Source: Typha latifolia
Taxonomy: Eukaryota; Streptophyta; Magnoliopsida; Poales; Typhaceae
Assembly: GCA_019914945.1 (NCBI GenBank)
Contig: CM034101.1
Span: 17,805,188-17,869,187 of the forward strand
Direction of reading: 5' to 3'
Length of the DNA: 64,000 nt
This document shows positions 38,801-50,552 of the stretch, in pieces (the stretch's first letter is position 1; every line of letters starts with the position of its first letter). A program made the translations under genes and the position numbers. The notes beneath the pieces were generated by a model that was given only the letters and a program-made list of their open reading frames with translations, made no database searches and was not told the origin of the DNA.

Positions 38801-41800
38801 AGATTGAGAAAAAGCTCAGATATTCATTAAGAAATAACTAAATTCTCCTTTCCTTCCCTCCTCCCCTCTCTCCCGCCCTTATTTGTTTCAAGCTTCTTTC
38901 TTGCCTTCATTTGTTGTGAAAAAGGACAAATCACACACGCACCGATAAATAAATCTGAATAACTCATGAAATATATAAGAAATCACATGTAGGTCATATG
39001 TATTATGTATGTTTACCAATTTAAAAATAAATAATCTAATGCATGAGGCTTCCACCAATGAGAAATTTATAGGATATGTTCACTAATAGAGCAGAAAATA
39101 AATATATCTTAAGCAAAATTGCACTTCACTTCTCTTTGGCTTAGCTCAATTTCACAAAACTACTCATGTTCTTTTACCTTAAGCACTTAATACCCCAGTA
39201 GTCTTGACTAAAGTACAATCATTATCTTTTTTATTATATTTAATCAAACCAGATGTCGAATTTAAAGATTCTTATTACAAACAAAGTTGTGAAAGATTTG
39301 ATAGACTTTTTAATACATCTAAAATAATATTGATTGAATTTTAAATGTCAAAGATATGACAAATATACTGAACATATATATATTTTTATTATATCTTCGT
39401 CATCTAAAATTTAATCATTATTATTTTAGATACCTTAAAAAATTTAGCAAATCCTTCACAACTTTGTCTCTAATAAAAATCTTTAAATTCAAACTTTGGT
39501 TTGATCAAATATGATGAAAAAGATAATAATTGTACTTTAGTCAATACAACAGGGGCGTTAAGTGCTTAAGTTAGAAGTACATGAGTAGTTTTGTGAAATT
39601 GAGCTAAAAAGAAGGAGAATTATATTCTATTAAGTCAAAAAAAAATTAATTCAAATATATGGCAACAAAACCAAATTGCAACAACACAAAGCAATTAATT
39701 CTACTACAAGCTTATCAAGCCAACTCTATACATTTATGTCTAAGCTAATAAATGTGAAGCTACTATACGTAAGTCTTAAGTTTATGTCGGAATAGAGAAG
39801 CTACATTCTAATGCAACAAAAGGCTTACATTTGATGCTCTAATCTTCAATTGCATATGTTGGTATAGACGCTGAAAATGACAACAAAAATATGTTAGCAT
39901 ATCAACTAGACATTTTGCAGATCATACTTGGCAAAAACTTTTATTTTGTTGAAAGTTGAAACAAATCATAAGCACACGGCAAATTAGTGATAAGTAGGTA
40001 AGTACTCAAGAGCATATCTAAACACCCGAGGAGAAGTGCACGATTGCAATAAAGAAGGCCACAATATATATACTTTAAGAAGAACGCAGAAGCAGAAGTC
40101 CCACTAAACAGAAAATACCCTCAGCTTAGCTACTTAAAAACCTTCTAGTTACTGTCTTGTAAACGCATATATTGATACACAAATTTGCGTCATACAAGGG
40201 ATATGATAGTATGAGAGAAAAGATATTTGAGTAAGATGGAGAAATCACGAAATCATTTTCACATGTTTTAATGCAATGAGTGTAATCCTGGTCCTAGGTC
40301 ACAGTCAAGTTAGAAGACACCAAACGATAATGTTCTTACTGAATGTTATCCCAAGGATGCTTGTTCCTGCGAAATCTTTCACAATAACAAGCTTAGATAC
40401 GCTGCATGTATATTTGAAATCAGAATACCTCAACCTATCGATACAGACATAGAAGGAACTTAAATTAAGAAAAGAAAAAAGAAGTTAATTGGCATATGAC
40501 ATGTTTGAGCACGCAGAACAACAAACATAATGGAAACAATTTCCTCAGCCAACTCTTTGAACAACAATTGGTTAAGTAAGCAGGAATGCTGTCATGTCAA
40601 TAGGCTAAAGTAAGGTAGGAGTTCAACTCTGTATAATAGAATATTACATCAAAATTCCCTCACGCTAAAGTTTTGTTTAGATGAAAGAACATGAATGGTG
40701 TTTCATTGAGAAATACAGGATACCTCTGTTAGAAACAATTGAATTTGAAACATTCTATAAGATGGCAAAGTTTTACAAGAACAGGGGTGGTGGATTGGTA
40801 TTACCTTTGTACCAACCGCAATTGTTGAAGCATTTATCAGGGAGGGGCGAACATCGTACTCAGCTAATAAGCTAAGCAACGAAGAAGTGAATATGTATAC
40901 CTCTTCCTCCACAACCTACAGTCATGAAAAGAAAATGTTAAGCAAATAGACCTTGTGACCGAATCAAAACATTTTGGATAAAGACTGACAAAAAGTTGCA
41001 ACACAAACACAAACTTGCTTTGCAAGATTTTCTTGGAAGAAAACAAAAGAAGAGGACAATGATGTCTTGGTTTACTGTTTTGCTCAGCTGGTATAAACAT
41101 AAAGATGACAACCTTATTCAAAATTGAAGGAATTATAACTGGAACATTTATATATAAGTTTTAAAAGTTTCTTGACAATATATACTGGAAGAATATTACA
41201 TATTTAGTTATATATGTCATTTGCCATACATTCTTGTTGAATGAAGATTATCAAACAATGCTCTAACTCGAGTATCTCACAAAAAGACCACATCTCTTCC
41301 CATTTTGCAAAAGAAATGTTCTTTCTTTTTCATTTAAAAGAGGACTTATTGTGCTTTTTTTTGGCATCAAAAGTGCCCTTGATTTTATATTGTGCAAGAA
41401 AATGGTCTATGCATGCAGAATATTTTTGTCATTGACATACACTAGGTTCACCATACAAATAAATGTTTTGGTAAAAAGAAAGTGAAAACCAGTGCATAAC
41501 GAAAGAAATAAAATTATAGCTCCTCGAAAATGAAAATAGGGATGACTTCAGCATTCCTTTTTTTGTCAACATAGACAAGGTATGCTGAACCCCCCCCCCC
41601 CACAACAAACACACCACCCCTCAAAAAAAAAAGGATATGGGCATGCCTAGAGAGTGGAAGTGTCGTAGTTCGTAGGTCCCAACTATTTAAATTCCTTAAT
41701 TCTGCATCGGATTATATGAAAAAACAAAAATCCATCTGCCCAATGGAGCAATGATACCAAAAGCTTTGCATACTCGCATGTAGCGCGTAACTACTATCAT

Positions 41801-42635
41801 CAATCCGACATCTCTTATGAACTGCTGATATGCATAATTCAGTTCCTAAACATATATAGAGGCTAGCAAGGGATTGAATTTCATATAGATATTCTCCAAA
41901 AGTGGATCCAGAGAATATGTACCTTCAGATCATTAGCCAATTTCATATTTTCTTCAAGATGACTCTTCTTTTGGGTTAATTCTTTTAAGGTGCCAGAAAT
42001 GGCATCACCCTGCTTCTCATCAAATGCCTGGTGCAGTAAATAAAAAAATAATAAAAAGATAGAGTTTCACATATTAGTGAACGTAAAAAAGATATGTACA
42101 AGACAATCAAAATATACTCTTACTGCACACAGACCATCCGTAATTCAGAAAGCTTCCTCTCTAAAATGTGCTTCTCATTCAGTAACCGAAGCTCCTGAAA
42201 GACATGAAGCACCATTTAATTTATTCTCAAAGGCAGCCTAAATAAATGAAAAGGTCATATTAACATGTCCATAGGTTATGGGGAGTTCACACATTAAAGC
42301 AAGCATCAGCAATCTTTTTGCGGAGTAACACTATCTCTTCTTCCTGTGAACGGGATCTGGAAATAAATTCCTGTAGCAGAACAAAAATCAAGTCCTATTG
42401 ATAAACTTGAAATGGAATGGATAACTTGAAATCTACCAACAAGTTAAAGATTGCAACAGCATTACCATGATTTCTGGATCCAATGAGTGAGTATTAACTT
42501 CTTCACTCAAATTTGTCAAAATAGAAACCTTGATCCAATAAGTGAGTAATAACTTCTTCACTCAAGTTTGTCGAAATAGAAACATCGATCCAATAAGTGA
42601 GTATTACCATGATTTATGTTCATATTCGCCATCAT
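26802..42635 (-). CDS. Coiled-coil protein with AIR9-like C-terminal region (about 520 aa, 18 coding exons, 16 kb)
   Basis: Exons from the first firm one: 42370-42293, 42194-42135, 42027-41923, 40915-40805, 39870-39829, 36536-36426, 36361-36176 (donor uncertain), 34479-34365, 34284-34169, 34068-34026, 33809-33718, 32997-32949, 28959-28874, 28547-28428, 28331-28216, 27151-27106, 26834-26802. Together they make 1509 nt with consistent phases. The N-terminal third is coiled coil ([20 protein letters not shown], then [20 protein letters not shown]). The middle is polar. The C-terminal half has an Ig-like A9-type stretch ([57 protein letters not shown]) and ends [20 protein letters not shown], which recalls the end of the microtubule protein AIR9. 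A cytoskeletal role is inference. The start codon is uncertain: ATG at 42635 is followed by a frame break, and ATG at 42468 abuts the exon donor. Confidence 0.75.
28960..32948. mobile_element. 4-kb intron of the AIR9-like gene with transposon-like blocks
   Basis: The largest intron of the gene. It holds a GC-richer block at about 29190-29720, with no intact protein. A GAGCC-rich block starts AGGGGTGTAAACGAGCC at 31467. A shorter block at 32320-32487 begins GGGGTGTAAACTAGCC and ends in the inverted form GACACCCC. The AGGGGTGT termini suggest a non-autonomous DNA element about 1.0 kb long (31467-32487), possibly nested. I could not define target-site duplications. Confidence 0.4.
33913..34053. 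repeat. Partial duplication of an AIR9-like exon end
   Basis: Segments 33913-33962 and 34004-34053 are related over about 50 bp (AAAGTAxCTTCAGT, CACCTTCAATA, ACTG, CAGT). The second covers the donor end of exon 34068-34026; the first is a decayed copy in the following intron. Confidence 0.6.
37525..38720 (+). mobile_element. Degenerate Ty3/gypsy gag fragment in an AIR9-like intron
   Basis: On the strand opposite to the host gene, a primer-binding-site-like sequence (ATTGGCATTAGAGCC) lies near 37529. A gag-like frame follows at 37878-38066 ([20 protein letters not shown], then [13 protein letters not shown] and AAAWWQ). A second gag piece is at 38265-38410 ([31 protein letters not shown]). 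A broken CCHC zinc knuckle (CFNCGATD, stop, GNHPGKN) lies at 38586-38636. Stops interrupt it and an insertion of about 110 bp splits the two gag pieces. No protease, reverse transcriptase or integrase is seen. Confidence 0.8.
39131..39620. mobile_element. Foldback (long inverted repeat) MITE-like element
   Basis: The left arm (about 39131-39340) and the right arm (about 39400-39620) are inverted copies of roughly 200 bp. For example TAGCTCAATTTCACAAAACT at 39142 pairs with AGTTTTGTGAAATTGAGCTA ending at 39606. The arms leave only a short AT-rich loop. It sits in a 3.3-kb intron of the AIR9-like gene, has no coding capacity and resembles foldback MITEs. Confidence 0.75.
42466..42604 (-). repeat. 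55-bp tandem repeat (2.5 copies) in the first coding exon of the AIR9-like gene
   Basis: Read on the minus strand, two full units of 55 nt (each starting TAATACTCACT or TATTACTCACT and ending GAGTGAAGAAGT) are followed by a partial third unit. That third unit runs into GGATCCAGAAATCATG and the donor GTAATG. The extra 110 nt is not a multiple of three. Confidence 0.85.
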
Positions 42636-43276
42636 TTGCAGGTGTTGTTCTCACCAAGTTGCTTATGCAATCTAGAACCCTTATTATTCCTACAGGAAAA
42701 GAAAAGGGGAAATATTAGTAGACATTAAAGAATAAAGATAACTATACATACAGGACAAACAATTACGCAATGTGAAGACTTATTGTAGAAGGAAAAATAT
42801 CCAACAAAGGAAGCATAAAAGAAGATAGAGTAAACCGAAAGATTGAACAGCAAGCTCCCCGAATCCCTTTTGACCACAAATAACCTATAATACTATGCTA
42901 GATCGGAGAACCTCCTACAATAACCGACCAAGAAAGCCACAAAACCAATCGAACTTCCTACAATAACCGACCAATCTGAGAACCTATTTAAATAATGACC
43001 GACCCCAACATCGTTTTCTTGAAAATGTTTAGCCAGGGACTACTCGCTAGGACTTTCTTGATATAGTAAATAACTGATCGAACACGTACTACCGGAAATT
43101 TGACGACGTGTTTAGAAAAACCTCCGCAGCTTGCACAGTGAAAGAGAAGCGAGTAGGACTGTTACTTGGAACTTCGAGATGCCGATCTTAATGACGAGGC
43201 AAGGTGTGGGCTCCGGAGATTTCACCAAGATCGGTTCTGTCTTTGGGAGAACGAGAGAGAGGATATAGATGGGGGG

Positions 43277-43332
<56 letters not shown>

Positions 43333-43478
43333 AGGAGGGAGGGAGAGAGATTGCTGGTTGAGGTGATCGGAGAAAGCGAGCAAGAGAGAGAAGGGAGGGA
43401 GGAAGAGGAGGGTTGGGAACTGGGAAGGATGTTTAGGTTTTACATTCGGGGGTGTTGGTCACATGCGGTGAGCGTGCT
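42613..43478 (-). repeat. Inverted repeat arm A: AIR9-like gene 5' end
   Basis: The reverse complement of this 866-bp block aligns to 44877-45639 with high identity (roughly 90 percent by eye), apart from a longer GA run and two small local insertions. It contains a 5'UTR exon ending at 43166 (TTCCAA|GTAAC), an intron, and a second exon from 42689 with the start codons ATGATGGCG. It matches the CAND1 5' region up to codon 8. Confidence 0.9.
43281..43329. repeat. (GA)n microsatellite in 5'UTR exon of arm A
   Basis: A GA run of about 49 bp. The matching place in arm B (near 45021-45040) has only a short CT-rich patch, so the run expanded after the duplication. Confidence 0.9.
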
Positions 43479-44876
43479 GATAAAAGGATGTATATTTTGA
43501 TTATGGTGGTAAAACTTGACCCGAGTTAATAACAGATACGATAATCCATCTTTTAATCAAATTTAGGTTTAATCTTATTAGGTTCAAGATATAAACGAGT
43601 CAATCAGTTTGACCTATTTAATGATTAAATTGTGTTCGAATTTAGGCCACCGACCCGTTTAAATATACGGATTGGATTAACCCACAGCTCTAATAATATG
43701 TAACATTCTAACTTATACTAACTCATACTCCTCACTCGCATTCTCCCTTTTTCATCAAACTCCGCCTCCCATAGTCCCACTCCCCTTTTCTTCTCCCATC
43801 TTTGTCGTCATTTGAGTAAGGTAGGAGTTGCAGATAAGATATAGTTTGGTATTATTTTTTGCTAGAGTAACAAAAGAGAAGTACGATGCCTACTCTCTCA
43901 TTCTTATTTATATCTAGATTCTTGTTTGGATTTCTCGGATCTTGTTACAGAGCAAACCAACGACGGTGTTGAGAGAGGCAATGTTGAAGCCGGTGCGGAC
44001 AGCAACTCTGGAGCAGATGCTAGCATAGATTGAACATCATTTTGGACTTGTATCAGGGATCCCAATTGTTGATGGCAAGAGGAGATCCATTGGGGGCGTT
44101 TTCCAAGAAGGATGTGGCGAGAGTTGCGAATGACGTGAGGTTTACTCTTTCGAGATATTAATAAAAAAAATGAGTTTTGATGAAATTTCTCTTGCTCTAT
44201 TCAAAATGTTGGTTTCATATGATGCATAATACTTCAATTTTGGAATCGGCTAGTTAGGAAGTAACCACGAGCTATTTATTTCTTCTTTTCTCTTTTCTTG
44301 TTGCTTCATTTTCCATTTATTTTCATTAATTTGGCATAAAATGATGTTTTAACTTTTGGTTTTTTGACTGTCTTTGTTGTCGTGTGTTATTATTCTTCTG
44401 GAGTTAAACGTTTTCCGCAAACAAACCAATAGCTTATTTGAAAGAATAAGCTAATTAAGAAGTCAAATATAGTTTATCCAAAAATATACAGAGAGACTCT
44501 TAGCTGAGTTTGGAGTCTATCGTCCAAATTCACCATTTCTCCGCACAAAATTAGCCATAGTTGGCATCATGGTAGGCCATGTGAGCTCGCTTAGCTACTT
44601 ATTATCTATATTGACATAATCTAAGGGAGAACACTAGATATTAATATATACTGTCAGGTTAATAGGCTGACCCAATCTGAACCATGTATTTAATCATGTC
44701 AAAATGAGTCACAAATCTAAATTGGAACACAATTCAATTATTAAACGGGTAAGATGAAGTGACTCCTTTGCTACTCAAACCCTGATAAAACTAAATCTCA
44801 ACCCGATTAAAAGCTGGACTAGCTTGTTAGAGTCAAAATTTGTAGCACCAGTCAAAAGATAGCTCCATTTCCTTAG
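43479..44876. other. Spacer between the two inverted arms
   Basis: 1.4 kb between the head-to-head 5' ends. It is AT-rich, with a CBS-domain pseudo-exon at 43951-44139 and otherwise no visible coding sequence. It is the only place for sequences not shared by both promoters. Confidence 0.6.
43951..44139 (+). pseudogene. Broken exon of a CBS-domain protein
   Basis: After an acceptor (TTGTTACAG) the frame reads KPTTVLREAMLKPVRTATLE, QMLA, then an in-frame TAG at 44026-44028. It continues IEHHFGLVSGIPIVDGKRRS IGG. A one-base loss near 44102 then shifts the frame, after which KKDVARVANDVR is readable up to a donor (GAG|GTTTAC). The pattern (LVSGIPIVDG, then IGV and KKDVARV) is typical of a CBS domain, the adenosyl-ligand-binding module. 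With a stop and a frameshift it cannot be a working exon. Confidence 0.65.
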
Positions 44877-45639
44877 AGCACGCTCACCGCACGTGTCCAA
44901 CACCCCCGAATGTAAAAACCTAAACAGCCTTCCCACCCCTCCTCTTCCTCCTCCCCTTCTCTCTTTTGCTCGCTTTCTCCGATCACCTCAACCAGCAGCA
45001 ATCTCCTCTCTCTCCCTCCTATTCTCTCTCTCTTTCTCGCCCCATCTCTATCATCTTTCTCGTTTTCTCAAATACAGAACCGGATCTTGGCGAAATCTCC
45101 GGAGCCCACGCCTTGCCTCGTCATCAAGATCGGCATCTCGAAGTTCCAAGTAATTGTCCTACTCGCTTCTCTTTCACTGTGCAAGCTGTGGAGGTTTTTC
45201 TGAACACTTCGTCAAATTTCCGGTAGTATGGGTTCGATCAGTTCTTTACTATATCAAGAAAGTCCTAGCGAGCAGTCCCTGGCTAAACATTTTCAAGAAA
45301 ACGATCTTGGGTTCGGTCGTCATTTTAAGAGGTTCCCAGATTGGTCGGTTATTGTAGGAGGTTCTCCGATTTAGCATAGTATTATAGGTTATTTGTGGTT
45401 AAAAGGGATTCGGGGAGCTTTCTGTTCAATATTTCGGCTTACTCTATCTTCTCTTATGCTTCCTTTGTTGGATTTTTTTCCTTCTACAATAAGTCTTCAC
45501 ATTTCGTATATGTATAAATATCTCCAATGTCTTCTAATATTTCCTTTTTTCTTTTCCTGTAGGAATAATAAGGGTTCTAGATTGCATAAGCAACTTGGTG
45601 AGAGCAAAACCTGGAAATGATGGCAAATATGAACATAAA
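44877..45639 (+). repeat. Inverted repeat arm B: CAND1 5' end
   Basis: The counterpart of arm A. It holds the CAND1 5'UTR exon (ending 45149, TTCCAA|GTAATT), the 5'UTR intron (45150-45562) and the start of the first coding exon. Homology to arm A stops within codon 8 of CAND1 (after AACATAAA). Confidence 0.9.
44890..44895. promoter_or_regulatory. G-box core CACGTG in the CAND1 promoter
   Basis: The palindromic CACGTG in the context CCGCACGTGTCC lies about 250 bp upstream of the 5'UTR donor. The matching position in arm A reads CATGTG. G-boxes bind bZIP and bHLH factors; use here is inferred. Confidence 0.4.
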
Positions 45640-48600
45640 CACCATCTTGGAAAAGGTAAGCTAAGCTAAGCTAAGCATTCTGGCAAAATAATTAAGTAAT
45701 GTTACTGAGATACCTATTTTCCATGATGTTTCATGTTGATTCTTAATGAACTTTTGTCAGATGACTGGCAAGGATAAAGATTATAGATACATGGCTACCT
45801 CAGATTTACTTAATGAATTGAACAAAGAGGGTTTTAAAGCTGATGCTGATCTAGAGATGAAGTTATCGTCTACTGTTCTTCAACAGCTCGAAGATGCTGC
45901 AGGAGATGTCTCTGGTTTAGCTGTGAAATGGTCTGTCCCCTGCTGATCACAATTTTTTCTGTTCTATACCTCTTTGTTGACTGATATTTATTAATTCATA
46001 ATGCCATCTTTTGGATGCTACACATCTATTTGCAGTAATGGACTTTCATTTGCATTTGCATCTTTGGAAGTTCATGAATGTTAAAACTATTTGGAAAATT
46101 CGTGCAGTGACAACTGTCCCTCATTAACATATATAGTAACATATTTGCCCTCAAATATGCAAGCTTGATGTGCTCTCCTTAAATCTTTTGTTTTTCTTCG
46201 AAATGGTAAGGTTTTATTTGTATTACTTGGAATGATTTGGAGTTGTATATGATGGGAAAGATAGTAAATTTTTCTCTGCTATGTCTTCCTTCTTCTTTTT
46301 GATTTGGAGTTGTACATAATTGTCTCATTTTAGTGAGTCCTTTTAATTGACTTCTTGCTCTTTTTCTCTCTCCTTTTGTAGCTTGGCTCCACTTGTCAAG
46401 AAGGTTAGCGAGGATAGGATCCTGGAAATGACGAACAAGCTCTGTGATAAACTGCTAAATGGTAAGGATCAGCATCGCGATATTGCTAGTATAGCTCTGA
46501 AGACTATCATATCAGAAGTTACTACAACAACTCTTGCTCAAAGAATTCTACTTGCTCTTGCCCCTGAATTAATCAAGGGCGTTACTAGTCCTGTAAGTTC
46601 TTGCATTTTCCTTCAGCACCCAAACAACATGCTCTGATTAGTATATTAGATTCATGTATTCATGCCTCAATGACTAGGATGACTAATTTTCATTTACTTT
46701 GTTTCACATCCTAATTCTTACTGTTTTCTCTCCCTTTCTTTACTTTTTCTTTTCTCATATAAGCTTCACTTGAATGATTGATTGTGTTTGTCTAGTGTCA
46801 TTCCATAGAATGTGCATGTCAACTATAGGATTCCTTGTTGACTATACGGCATCTTGGTTAATACTAGTGGAAAAGGTGGCTAATCTGCTTATTTTTTTGG
46901 AATTGTTTATTTATTTTACTATTTTATTGCTCTTTGGAATAATGTTGTTGCTATTACTTTATTACTTACAGCACACATTAATCGAAAGAAGGGATGAAGA
47001 TTTGGGTCCTAGAAACCTTTCTTCTCAAAGTCATATAAATGCATTTGCTTTCTGAATCTTGACAGCCTTACCTCCTTTGCTTTACATTTTCCTGTAAAAA
47101 CTATTGTTATTCCTGCTAATGGGCATGAGTACTGTATGTCAGCTTCCTTCCTTGTTGTGTTGGTAGGTCTCATTTATGCAAACTTTTAGTCCTTTGGAGT
47201 TTGAAGAGCTGTATTATCTGATTGATATTACTGTTCCTGATTGTCCAGGGCTTCATCCCTGTCACAAGCTCATGTAAAGGCTGACTGTCTTGTTGAACTT
47301 CATTGCAACATCTATCTTGAATGCTTTGCAATTAAATTTGCTACTTTTTCTTCTTTTGATCCAAACACTTCGAGATTTTCTTCTCAACAAAGGAAACCAT
47401 GACAATAAATGATTATGAGTTTATGGACATGTTTATGATTCTTTTGGACTTGTCAAGGTTCACAAGCTTCTTATTGTCTTTATCCCTTTTAGATTCATAA
47501 CAATATTTTGAAAGGTGTCTGTGGCGTCAGCCTTGTCAGCCGCCCTGCACAGTGCAAATGCAGCAGCAAAATAGTCTTTGGCCTGGACATGTCGGATTTA
47601 GTCTTGGGCAACAGTTTAACGGGTTTTAGAACTAAATCTTTTTTTTTTTTTTTTTTTGAAAAAAAATCCCAATCCTCCACTCCGTTCCTCTTCCCTCAAT
47701 TTGAACCCGAGCACTTAAGGGCTCTCCTCTCTCGATGATGCCTCCACTCTCGATTGCTTTCTCTCTCGACTGATGGCAAGTGGTAGTATGGTGAAGCATC
47801 GACAGCGAAGCAATGGCAGATGACTCTTCTTCTTCTTTTTCTCTCTCTGACGTTGGAACCACCATTTCCTTTTTGACAGCAGGGCATTGGCACATGATTT
47901 TTCTTCTTTCTTTTGCCTCTCTAACGTTGGAAACCACCTCTTCCTTCTCTTTCTTTTTGGCTCTCCTCACTAGCTTGTAAAAGGCTATGTGCTCCATCAT
48001 GTGCATTAAGCCATTAATAAAATATGTATACGCGCCCTTGAGCAATTTATTATTTTACATGATGGAGTATACATATTTATGAACTTGAACATGTTTTTAA
48101 GCCATTATTTTAGAGCCATTAGTAAAAATACGCATACATACTTGTGAATTGTGATCTTTTATTGTTCTGGTTCTGAATTGCACTATTAATTTTTTTATAT
48201 ATTAATATTAAACATAATTATTTTTAATTTTTTATATATTAAAAAATCTCACTGTCTTAGCGCTCTCCTTCCGCTTTGGCATAGCTACAAATCATTGGCC
48301 GTCTTTCAATATATTGATTCATAATTCTCATCGCCAACACTTGTTTAATCAAGAAACTTATTCTTATGCTATCTGCTGGTAATATGGCACATACTTATTA
48401 TGTTGTATCCGCTGAAGTTGCCTTATTATTGATGAAATTTTAGATGCTAATTCTACTCACACTGTTCTGCACGCCTGCATTCAAACGTCATGTATCCTTT
48501 CTTTCTTCGTTATTTTTGGGGTTTAGAAATGGGAACGAGCACTTCCATTTCTGTGGCTATCCAGGTGTATGTATTTTCTTAGGTTCAAGTGATTTTTCTT

Positions 48601-50495
48601 TTTTGGGCAATGTTTTTTTTTCTATTTTTACAACTTTGATCCGCGTAAGAAAATTCCTTTTCTTATTATTACAAATTTTATTGGTTTTACATGTTTTTGA
48701 ATGACATGCTCGTGAAATATATATTCGTTATCTCATAATGCATGTATCTCTCTCTGTTTGGATATTTATTTGGTATTAAATTGTTACTTTATAAGTTTAC
48801 TGAAGTTTATGTGTTAAAAATGATGCCTCCTTTTAGCTTTAATATTTAGTATTCATTTATTTCTGCATATCTTTGACATCTAAATTTCTTCTGCCATTCA
48901 CAGGGTAGAAGTACTGAAATTAAGTGTGAATGTCTTGATATATTATGCGATGTGCTCCATAGATTTGGCAATTTGATCACAAAAGATCACGAGGAAATGT
49001 TGAAAGCACTTTTGTCCCAGTTAACTTCCAACCAAGCCAGTGTCAGGAAAAAGTCAATTTCTTGTATAGGTAAGCTGAATATGTTATTTAGCATACTAAA
49101 TCGTTGCTTGCATATTATTGTGGACACTGAATATTTGTATTTCATTATCTGTGCATTAATGTTGTGCCTATTGTTTCTTGCTATGTACTGACATTGTTTA
49201 GCTGATATTAATGATTGTACCTCTTGACCTTGCAGCATTGCTTGCCTCAAATTTGTCAGATGACCTATTGGCTAAGGCCACCTCTGAAGTTGTTTATTTT
49301 TTAAACAACAAGAGTACAAAACCAGAAATAACCCGAACAAACATCCAAATGATTGGAGCTTTAAGGTATGTTTCTTAGTTGGAACATCTCAAAGAATAGA
49401 ATGTTCTGGATTATCTTTCTATGTGGTATAGGTGCTTTATTATGCTCTATACACACTCATGCTATACATTTTACCTTGAATATCCTCTTTACTTATGTTC
49501 TTGAAAGTACGTCTCAGTCAACTGCTTGTCATTGATAGTGACATGAGATAATACTTAACATGACAACCCTTCCGCATTGTGTTGGCAACATATCATATTC
49601 TGGCAGCCTGTTGTAATGAAATTAAAATATTTTAATAGAGAGGGCAGGCAGGCTACACAAGCTCATCTGATGCCGTGGTGTGTATCAGGGAGCACTACCT
49701 CAATAACTGAGAATCTTCACTTACTCTATCTCCTTTTCCCTTGATATGTGATTGTGGTACTGTAGTGCCCTTCTCCTTATAACATTATGGTCCTTGAGAG
49801 AGAGTTTTTTGTTCCCAGCAGCAAATAGTTATTTTCTCCAAAATAAAAAAATCCCTTATTTTATACTTATGGGATGTTGATGCAAGACAACTTCTCGATT
49901 ATAGATTTGAGAAGAACAAGTAGGAAAAATAATCAAATCCGAAAAATCCTCCAACTGGAATGTTGGACATCGACGTTGGAATCCATTAGCAAACACTCAA
50001 TATGTGAAAATTCTCAAGATATTCATTAACCAATAAAAGAGAATTACAATTTTTATATAGGCAAAACAAAGTAAAAAATAAAAGACGAGAATAGCCCTAT
50101 AAGGCTAGTCAAAACTCTCATCAAGTTAAAGGGCTATGGGTGCAGCCCTTTTGTACCCAAGAGAATAAACGTGATGAATAGTAGTGTCCACATTAAATGT
50201 CTTTTGCATCATTCCATTACATTTAGAGTAAATCAATTTTGGTGAAGTGGCTTAAGCTGCGAGCTTGCTAGTCCTATTAGGGTGCGCTAAGCACGATGCT
50301 TCCTTCAGTTTTGGGCACAAGTGTTCTCTTTGTTGTACATATCCGATTAAGACAGATTGTATATTTAATTTTATTTGTAGACTATGGAGGGCCACCGGAC
50401 TATCTTCCATTTTAGTGTGAAGTAGAGCCTCATCTGGAATTTCTTTATATATAACTAATTTTATATACATATATACATCTAAGCACACGTGCATA

Positions 50496-50552
<57 letters not shown>

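Noticed and set aside
42466..42604. Reading the 55-bp array as a CRISPR or satellite array
   Set aside because: Only 2.5 copies with no spacers, in a plant nuclear gene; it is a short tandem duplication.
43166..43500. Open frames of repeated Arg-Glu at 43166-43500
   Set aside because: They are translations of the GA microsatellite in the 5'UTR exon.
44893..45226. 86-codon open frames in the CAND1 5' region
   Set aside because: They lie in the 5'UTR exon and run through its donor; the same region in arm A does not keep the frame.
47632..48045. 137-codon minus-strand frame in a CAND1 intron
   Set aside because: Lys/Glu-rich because of CTT/TTC low complexity; no homology; inside a confirmed intron.
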